From contig DBTR01000077.1 of assembly GCA_002307145.1 (NCBI GenBank), positions 75,526 through 103,593 on the forward strand: 28,068 bases of DNA, written 5' to 3'. The notes beneath the pieces were generated by a model. That model was not told where the DNA came from. It made no database searches and saw only the letters and a program-made list of their open reading frames with translations. Positions 23,006 through 28,068 of this stretch are shown here, in pieces. This stretch comes from Rhodospirillum sp. UBA1311. GTDB lineage: Bacteria > Pseudomonadota > Alphaproteobacteria > Rhodospirillales > Rhodospirillaceae. Each line of letters starts with the position of its first letter. Position 1 is the stretch's first letter. Position numbers and translations under genes: made by a program.

Positions 23006-24007
23006 CTACTTTTGCGATTCGAGGGCGAGGTCGATGCCTTCACGCCCGTACTTGGCGATGAAGCGCGCCCAGATCGGCTGGACCGCCTTGACGAACGCAT
23101 CCTTGTCGACGTCGTTGACCTTCATGCCGCGCTGCTTGAGGTCGGCGACCGACTGGTCCTCGTACTGGTACATCAGCTCGCGCTGGTACTTCGCCGCCTC
23201 CTGGGCGGTGTCGAGAAGCACCTTCTGCACCTTCGGCGAATAGGTGTTGAACTTCTTCATGTTCATCACCGGGGTGTAGGCGGTGAAGGAATGGCCGGTG
23301 AGCGAGAGGTACTTGGTGACCTCGTCGAGATGGTTGGCGTTGAACACCGCGGCGGGGTTTTCGAAGCCGTCGACCGTGCCCTGCTGGAGCGCGGTGAAGA
23401 CTTCGGTGAACGCCATCGGCACGGCGGTCGCGCCCATCTGCTGGAAGAATTCGACGAGCATCGCCGAGTTCGAGACGCGGAATTTCAGGCCCGGCATGTC
23501 CTCGGGCTTGACGATCGGGCGGGTGTTGTTGCCGACGTTGCGCAGGCCGTTGACCATGAAGCACATCGGCATGAAGCCGGTCGGCTTGATGATCTTTTCG
23601 GTCAACCATTTGCCGTAGGCGCCGTCGAGCGCCTTCATCGCGTTCGGATTGCTGGAGAAGAGGAACGGCAGAAGCTCGATGTTGGCTTCGTCGTTGTACT
23701 TGCCGAGCAGGCTGAGGCCGCCCAGCACGACGATGTCGAGCGAGCCTTCCTGGAGCTGGGTCATCTGGCTGTCGGTCGAGCCGAGCACCGCGTTGGGGAA
23801 GACCCGCATCTTGATCTTGCCGCCGGTCGCTTCGGAGAGAAGCTGCTGCCAGCGCACCATCGCCTTATGGGTCGGATGGGATTCGTTGATGTCGTGCGCG
23901 GCCCGGATCGTCATCGACGGATAGTCGTCCGCCGCCCGCGCGGGGCCTGCCGCCAGCACCGCGCCGGCCAGCAACGCACCGAAAATCGTGAATATCTTCC
24001 TGTTCAT
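23006..24007 (-). CDS. dctP: TRAP transporter 3, periplasmic substrate-binding protein (DctP)
   Basis: This 333-residue DctP-family receptor is periplasmic after cleavage of a clear signal peptide (MNRKIFTIF to ARA, residue 25). Family marks are GLRNVGNN (R156), LKFRVSNS with the expected substrate-binding Arg177, and PMAFTEVFTALQQGTVDGFENP. That last motif links it to TRAP set 1 rather than set 2. GGGAG stands 8 nt before the ATG. The active esterase gene ends 103 bp upstream on the same strand, so cotranscription is likely but not certain. Confidence 0.94.
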   Translation of the reverse strand: MNRKIFTIFGALLAGAVLAAGPARAADDYPSMTIRAAHDINESHPTHKAMVRWQQLLSEATGGKIKMRVFPNAVLGSTDSQMTQLQEGSLDIVVLGGLSLLGKYNDEANIELLPFLFSSNPNAMKALDGAYGKWLTEKIIKPTGFMPMCFMVNGLRNVGNNTRPIVKPEDMPGLKFRVSNSAMLVEFFQQMGATAVPMAFTEVFTALQQGTVDGFENPAAVFNANHLDEVTKYLSLTGHSFTAYTPVMNMKKFNTYSPKVQKVLLDTAQEAAKYQRELMYQYEDQSVADLKQRGMKVNDVDKDAFVKAVQPIWARFIAKYGREGIDLALESQK

Positions 24008-24110
24008 CCCGAGAGCTCCCTTCTTTTGAATCCTTGTGGATCGAAACTTGGTCCGCTCTACCATTCGCGACCGTTGCCTCCGCCCTCGGGCGAAGCCGGT
24101 GTTCTCGTTG

Positions 24111-24950
24111 CTACCAGGCCCTCGGCTCTTCGGTCCCGGACCATTCCCGGGACAGCCATGCGAGGCCCAACTCGATGTAATGGTTCCAGTTCTCCCAGTC
24201 GTGGATGTACGGCCCCTGTTCCCACCAGAGGTCGTAGCCATGGGTGATCAGGTGCGCGCGCAAGCGCAGGTTCTCGTCCCAATGCGGATCCCGAGTGCCG
24301 ACCGAGGCGAAGATCTTGGGCTTCGGCCCGCCCGCACGGGCGAGGTTCGCGGCGAGCGCGAACACGTCGTGGACGCCGCCCTCGACCTTGTCGAGATCGC
24401 CGAAGGTGGCGCGCATCGCGTCGAGATTGTGCAGCCCGGTGCGGCGCCCCTCTGCCAGGGTGCGCTTGACGTGCGCGACCCGGTCGACGCCGCCCGAAAG
24501 GTTGAGGATCCGGGAGTAGCGGTCGGGGTTGCGCAGGCCGATCTTGAGCGCGCCGTAGCCGCCCATCGAGAGCCCGCCGATGAAGCTGTCCTCCCGCGCC
24601 GAGAGGATCGGGAACAGTTTGCCGCACACCTGCGGCAACTCGTCGGCGACGAAGCTGTAGAACGCCGGGCCCTTGTCCATGTCGGAGAACGCCGAGAGGC
24701 GGCAGTCGGGCATGATCACCGCGATCTTGTACTGCTCGGCCCAGCTTTCGAGGCGGGTGAAGCGCACCCAGCAGTCGTTGTCGCCCGAGGTGCCATGGAG
24801 CAGCCAGAGCACCGGATAGCGGTGGCCGAGGAATTCGGCGGCGCTTTGGCCGCGCATCATCTCGATCCAGTCGATCGACGGCACGATTGCAGTGACCGTG
24901 GTCCGATAGCCGAGGCAGTCCGAACGATAGCTGAATTCGACCCGCGACAT
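24111..24950 (-). CDS. Esterase, alpha/beta hydrolase of the EsD/tributyrin esterase type
   Basis: This 279-residue cytoplasmic serine hydrolase (no signal peptide) is of the esterase D / S-formylglutathione hydrolase / tributyrin esterase group. The nucleophile elbow GLSMGGYGA gives Ser128. Asp221 (VGTRDPHW) and His250 (YIHDWENW) complete the triad, and LLHGTSGD (51-58) forms the oxyanion region. GGAGG lies 6 nt before the ATG. It begins 1 bp after the stop of its catalytically empty paralogue and is followed by TRAP 3. Within this family acetyl, short-chain acyl, thioester or phenolic ester substrates are all known; I cannot choose among them. The context suggests intracellular cleavage of an imported ester. 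Confidence 0.9.
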   Translation of the reverse strand: MSRVEFSYRSDCLGYRTTVTAIVPSIDWIEMMRGQSAAEFLGHRYPVLWLLHGTSGDNDCWVRFTRLESWAEQYKIAVIMPDCRLSAFSDMDKGPAFYSFVADELPQVCGKLFPILSAREDSFIGGLSMGGYGALKIGLRNPDRYSRILNLSGGVDRVAHVKRTLAEGRRTGLHNLDAMRATFGDLDKVEGGVHDVFALAANLARAGGPKPKIFASVGTRDPHWDENLRLRAHLITHGYDLWWEQGPYIHDWENWNHYIELGLAWLSREWSGTEEPRAW

Positions 24951-24951
24951 T

Positions 24952-25743
24952 TCAGCCCTCCGCCGGAACGCCGGGCGCCACCGCGGAAGCGATGAAGTCC
25001 CGTACCCGTGCGTTCCAGAGCGGCCAACCCTGCGCCTGGGGTTCCTCGTGATAGCGCACGTCGAGGCCGAGGGATTGCAGGGTCTTCACGGCGTCGCGGC
25101 GGCGCTGGATGCCGGGCTCGCCGGTGCCGCAGGCGAGGTGGATCGGTGCAACCGGGGTTTTCGCTGCGGCGAGCTTCCGGCCAAGCGCCATCGGGTCGTC
25201 GGCGGTTCCGGCGATCCGGTCGGCGTCGCCGAATGCCGCGATCCAGTCGTCGCCGAGATCGCCCGCCGCCTGCTTGTCGCCGAGGGCGGCGACGATGTCG
25301 ACGTCGCCCGAGAAGCACGCGCAGCCGCCGAATGCACCCGGCGCCCGCAGCGCCCATTTCACCGCGCCGTAGCCGCCCACCCCCGCGCCCGCGACGAAGT
25401 TGTCTTGCGGTTTGTCGGAGAGCACGCGCACCAGGTCGCGGATATGGAGAGGCAGGTCGTCGATCAGGTAGGTGAAGTAGGGATAGCCGCCGTGCGCCAT
25501 GTCCATGTACATGGAATTGTCGAGGCTTGGCATCACCAGGGCGATGTTGGCGGCCTCGGCGTAATGCTCGACCATCGAGAGGCGGGTCCACTCCGAACAG
25601 TCCCCGCCTTCGCCGTGCAGCAGCCACAGCACCTTCAGCTTGTCCGGCCCGGAGACGCGCATCGCGTTCTCCGGCAGGAAGAGCGCGAGATGCATCTGCA
25701 TCTTGATCGAGGTCGCCAGAAACTTGACCTTCAGTGAAGCCAT
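24952..25743 (-). CDS. Esterase paralogue lacking all three catalytic residues (pseudoenzyme)
   Basis: The 263-residue protein aligns with the following esterase along most of its length (VLWLLHG, nucleophile-elbow and C-terminal regions). The triad is gone: the elbow reads GAGVGGYGA, with Gly121 in place of Ser; the acid position is Glu209 (GTGEPG) instead of Asp; and the His position is Gln238 (PQAQGW). The fold-defining Gly residues, LLHGEGGD and overall length are kept. There is no frameshift or internal stop, and the gap to the active paralogue is 1 bp, so it looks selected rather than decayed. It may be a partner subunit, a binding protein or a hydrolase with unusual chemistry. No signal peptide. 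It is the first gene of the block. Confidence 0.85.
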   Translation of the reverse strand: MASLKVKFLATSIKMQMHLALFLPENAMRVSGPDKLKVLWLLHGEGGDCSEWTRLSMVEHYAEAANIALVMPSLDNSMYMDMAHGGYPYFTYLIDDLPLHIRDLVRVLSDKPQDNFVAGAGVGGYGAVKWALRAPGAFGGCACFSGDVDIVAALGDKQAAGDLGDDWIAAFGDADRIAGTADDPMALGRKLAAAKTPVAPIHLACGTGEPGIQRRRDAVKTLQSLGLDVRYHEEPQAQGWPLWNARVRDFIASAVAPGVPAEG

Positions 25744-26063
25744 CGCCTGTCTTCCCGAGCTTTTTTATGCGGCCCCGCGCCCGCCGGACCCGGCAAAGGC
25801 ATACCCGAAGCCGCCTTTGGGTACTGTTATCAGCTTATGAACAATTCAGAATCAGGTGAAGACGCGATTTGGAATGTGGGCTTCGCGGATCGCGATGTAA
25901 TCCCCAACCCTTAGGCAACCGCCGTGTCCGGTCCCGCTTCGCGGCTGGCGATGCGGGGTTTCCGAAGGACGACTTCGGGCGGCGCGGCGGCCTCGGTAGA
26001 GTCGATTGCGGGGTGGCGACGGGCCTGCGGCCCGGTTGCGGCCAGGATCATCCGAGGAGGCAT
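25744..26063. other. Divergent control region between the esterase pair and leuB-like gene
   Basis: 320 bp without a convincing gene. It includes the near-perfect inverted repeat at 25802-25823 and a possible minus-strand -10 box (GATAAC, 25826-25831) with no good -35. Upstream of the leuB-like gene the sequence is GC-rich and I could not identify a promoter. Confidence 0.5.
25802..25823. promoter_or_regulatory. 22-bp inverted repeat upstream of the esterase-TRAP 3 block
   Basis: TACCCGAAG (25802-25810) and CTTTGGGTA (25815-25823) are inverted repeats with one mismatch around CCGC. It lies 60-80 bp before the pseudo-esterase start codon and beside a possible -10 box, a typical place for a repressor site or a leader hairpin. 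Which protein binds is unknown; the LysR protein or an unlinked regulator are candidates. Confidence 0.45.
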
Positions 26064-27167
26064 ATGGTGAAAATCGCGGTTCTTCCCGGCGACGGGATCG
26101 GCAAGGAAGTCACGGCGGAGGCGGTCAAGGTGCTGCGCGCCGTGGTCGGAAGCGAGTTCCCGCTCGACTTGGAGGAGGCGGCGATCGGCGGCGCGGGCAT
26201 CGACGCCTTCGGCGACGCCCTGCCGCCCTCGACCCTCGAACTCGCGCGCAGGTCGGAGGCGATCCTGTTCGGCGGCGCGGGCGTCCCCACCGACGACTAC
26301 CGGCCGCCGAAGGAAGGTGCGGGCAACGGCCTCTTGCGCCTGCGCAAGGCGCTTTCGCTCTACGCCAACTTCCGCCCGGTGGTGCTCTATCCCGAACTCC
26401 TCGACGCCTCGACGCTCAAGCCCGAGGTGGTGGACGGCGTCGACATGATCATCCTGCGCGAGCTCACCGGCGACCTCTACTTCGGCGAGCCGCGCGGCGT
26501 CGAGACCGGGACGGACGGCAAGCGCTCCGGCGTCAACACCATGCGCTATTCCGAAGCCGAGATCGAACGCATCGCCCACGCCGGGTTCAAGGCGGCGATG
26601 GGGCGCAGGCGCAAGCTCTGCTCGGTGGACAAGGCCAACGTGCTCGAAACCATGCTGCTCTGGCGCGAGGTGGTGATCGCGGTCGGCAAGCAATATCCCG
26701 AGGTCGAGCTCTCCCACCTCTACGTCGACGCGGCGTCGATGGCGCTGATCCGCAACCCGCGCCAGTTCGACGTGATCGTCACCGGCAACGTCTTCGGCGA
26801 CATCCTCTCCGACGAGGCGGCGATGCTCGCGGGCTCGATCGGCATGCTCCCCTCGGCCTCGCTCGGCGACGGCAACAAGGGCCTCTACGAGCCGATCCAC
26901 GGCACCGCGCCCGACATCGCGGGGAAAAACCTCGCGAACCCGATCGCCGCGATCCTCTCGATGGCGATGATGCTGCGCCTCTCCTTCGGCCACGAAGCCC
27001 ACGCCGCCCGGGTCGAGGCGGCGGTGCGCGGTGCGCTGGCCGAGGGCTTCCGCACCGGCGACATCATGCAGCCCGGCTGCCGCAAGGTCGGCACCCGCGA
27101 AATGGGCGACGCGATCGCCGCCGCGCTGAACCGTACTCCGGTGGAGGCCAAGGCCACGGCGCGCTGA
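26064..27167 (+). CDS. leuB: 3-isopropylmalate dehydrogenase-like protein (LeuB family)
   Basis: This 367-residue NAD-dependent beta-decarboxylating dehydrogenase would oxidise 3-isopropylmalate in leucine synthesis. Family marks are PGDGIGKEV (8-16), LLRLRKALSLYANFRP with the substrate-binding arginines, VRELTG-type RELTGDLYFGEPRG, SVDKANVLE, DVIVTGNVFGDILSDEAAML and GSIGMLPSASLG. Odd points: the usual GAVGGPKWD stretch reads GGAGVPTDDYRPP, and YVDNAAM-type residues read YVDAASM, so it differs from the housekeeping alphaproteobacterial LeuB I recall. GAGGAGG is only 3 nt from the ATG; the GTG at 26067 has better spacing. leuD and leuC face it across a terminator. Use in another pathway with a branched or substituted malate is possible. 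Confidence 0.85.
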   Translation: MVKIAVLPGDGIGKEVTAEAVKVLRAVVGSEFPLDLEEAAIGGAGIDAFGDALPPSTLELARRSEAILFGGAGVPTDDYRPPKEGAGNGLLRLRKALSLYANFRPVVLYPELLDASTLKPEVVDGVDMIILRELTGDLYFGEPRGVETGTDGKRSGVNTMRYSEAEIERIAHAGFKAAMGRRRKLCSVDKANVLETMLLWREVVIAVGKQYPEVELSHLYVDAASMALIRNPRQFDVIVTGNVFGDILSDEAAMLAGSIGMLPSASLGDGNKGLYEPIHGTAPDIAGKNLANPIAAILSMAMMLRLSFGHEAHAARVEAAVRGALAEGFRTGDIMQPGCRKVGTREMGDAIAAALNRTPVEAKATAR

Positions 27168-27183
27168 TCCACGCCGGAACGCA

Positions 27184-27216
27184 AAAAACGCGGCATCGGG
27201 GGGATGCCGCGTTTTT
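27184..27216. terminator. Bidirectional terminator between leuB-like gene and leuD
   Basis: The arms 27184-27197 and 27203-27216 form a perfect 14-bp stem, A5-CGCGGCATC paired with GATGCCGCG-T5, around a G5 loop. T runs are present on both strands, so it ends both convergent units. Confidence 0.92.
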
Positions 27217-27244
27217 CGTGCCGGGAAAGGACCAGTGGGAGATT

Positions 27245-27871
27245 TCAACCTTTCCAGGCACCGAGGTCGAGCCACGGCGCGCCCGCCGCCGAGCGGGCTT
27301 CGTGAACCCGGACCGCGTCGATTTCGGCGAGCGCATCCGAAATCAGGTCGCGCCCCTCCAGCAGCCGGTCGCGATCGGAATCGCCGATGCCGAACGTCAG
27401 CGTGCCGAGGCGCGCGTGGGTGAGTTCGCGCCGTTCGAGATCGACGGCGAAGCGCGCGTCCTGCGGGTTCTCCGCCGCACGCAGGCAGTCGGCGAGGTCG
27501 GCGTCGCCGATCGTCACCGGGATGATGCCGTTGTTGACGCAGTTGGCCTTGAAGATGTCGGCGAACATCGACGAAATCAGGCAGCGGAAGCCGAACGCCT
27601 TGAGCGCCCAGGGCGCGTGCTCGCGCGACGAGCCGGAGCCGAAGTTGCGCCCGGCGATCAGGATCGTCGCGGCGTCGTAGGGCTCGCGATTGAGGATGAA
27701 GTCGGGGTCGAGGCTGCCGTCCGGCTTGTGGCGCAGGCTGTAGAACAAAAATTCGCCCATCGCTTCGCGGTCCGGCTTGCGCAGGAACTGCTGCGGATAG
27801 ATCAGGTCGGTGTTGATGTCGGAAAGCGGCAGCGGCACGGCGATACCTGCATGTCCCGAGATCGGTTCCAT
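27245..27871 (-). CDS. leuD: 3-isopropylmalate dehydratase small subunit (LeuD)
   Basis: This is the 208-residue swivel-domain subunit of isopropylmalate isomerase, which works as a heterodimer with LeuC to interconvert 2- and 3-isopropylmalate. Typical features are DINTDLIYPQQFLR near the N-terminus, the active-site loop GRNFGSGSSREHAPWALKAFG, and MFADIFKANCVNNGIIPV. GAGGGGG lies 9 nt before the ATG, and the leuC stop is 14 bp upstream. A terminator follows. The related citraconase/homoaconitase-type small subunits share this pattern, so the substrate rests on the leuC and leuB-like neighbours. Confidence 0.92.
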   Translation of the reverse strand: MEPISGHAGIAVPLPLSDINTDLIYPQQFLRKPDREAMGEFLFYSLRHKPDGSLDPDFILNREPYDAATILIAGRNFGSGSSREHAPWALKAFGFRCLISSMFADIFKANCVNNGIIPVTIGDADLADCLRAAENPQDARFAVDLERRELTHARLGTLTFGIGDSDRDRLLEGRDLISDALAEIDAVRVHEARSAAGAPWLDLGAWKG

Positions 27872-27885
27872 TGCGCAAATCCCCC

Positions 27886-28068
27886 TCAGATGAGTTGCCG
27901 GACGTCGGTGAGGCGCCCGGTGACCGCCGCCGCCGCCGCCATCGCCGGACTCATCAGGTGGGTGCGCACGCCCCGCCCCTGCCGCCCGACGAAATTGCGG
28001 TTGGAGGTGGAGGCGCAGCGCTGCCCGGGCTGGAGCTTCTCGCCGTTCATCGCGAGGCACATCGAGCA
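27886..28068 (-). CDS. leuC: 3-isopropylmalate dehydratase large subunit (LeuC), 3' end only
   Basis: Only the last 60 residues lie in the window. They begin in CSMCLAMN, which holds two of the Cys ligands of the [4Fe-4S] cluster, and continue with CASTSNRNFVGRQGRG and HLMSPAMAAAAAVTGRLTDVR, which match the conserved C-terminus of LeuC closely. Only 14 bp separate it from leuD, so the two are an operon. Confidence 0.9.
   Translation of the reverse strand, partial: CSMCLAMNGEKLQPGQRCASTSNRNFVGRQGRGVRTHLMSPAMAAAAAVTGRLTDVRQLI

Noticed and set aside
24952..25743. The triad-less esterase considered as a pseudogene or sequencing error
   Set aside because: The three replaced residues are in separate places, the frame is intact, the family core is kept and a ribosome-binding site for the coupled next gene lies in its end. 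Decay would be expected to bring stops or frameshifts.
25911..27878. A 655-codon minus-strand frame opposite the leuB-like gene
   Set aside because: It crosses the perfect bidirectional terminator at 27184-27216 and lacks any motif; the plus-strand LeuB family match is clear.

Overview
This window looks like part of a high-GC alphaproteobacterial chromosome. I lean towards Rhodospirillales, but that is only an impression from GC bias, gene style and the abundance of TRAP transporters. I could run no database search. Nearly all of the sequence is compact, intact genes. I see no rRNA, tRNA, CRISPR array, insertion sequence or phage gene.

Left part (1-14.3 kb), a hexuronate / 2-keto-3-deoxygluconate (KDG) region. 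It holds a KDPG aldolase cut by the window edge, an IclR regulator, TRAP transporter 1 (dctM, dctQ, dctP), and an operon of a CtBP-like D-2-hydroxyacid dehydrogenase, KduD and a zinc alcohol dehydrogenase. A GhrB-like reductase, KDG kinase, KduI and TRAP transporter 2 follow. KduI, KduD, KDG kinase and KDPG aldolase make a continuous route from 5-keto-4-deoxyuronate to pyruvate and glyceraldehyde-3-phosphate. No polysaccharide lyase or unsaturated uronyl hydrolase lies in the window, so the products of depolymerisation would have to come from elsewhere in the genome or from other organisms through a TRAP system. A near-perfect palindrome upstream of KDG kinase shares a half-site with the dctP2 upstream region and may be an IclR-type operator.

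Middle part (14.4-20.2 kb), general genes: an AMP-forming acetyl-CoA synthetase with tandem terminators, a PhnA/YjdM-type zinc-ribbon protein, and a PocR-PAS-PAS-GGDEF-EAL cyclic-di-GMP protein.

Right part (20.2-28.1 kb): a LysR regulator converges on a minus-strand block of two alpha/beta-hydrolase paralogues and TRAP transporter 3. One hydrolase keeps its Ser-Asp-His triad. Its neighbour, encoded just upstream with a 1-bp gap, has lost all three residues but is otherwise intact. I find this pair and its transporter the most unusual point in the window. The window ends with a leuB-like gene facing leuD and the 3' end of leuC.

Each of the three TRAP sets is ordered dctP-dctQ-dctM in transcription, and each has a GC-rich hairpin between dctP and dctQ. 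This would fit excess production of the binding protein. Promoter and operator calls were made by eye and are tentative.
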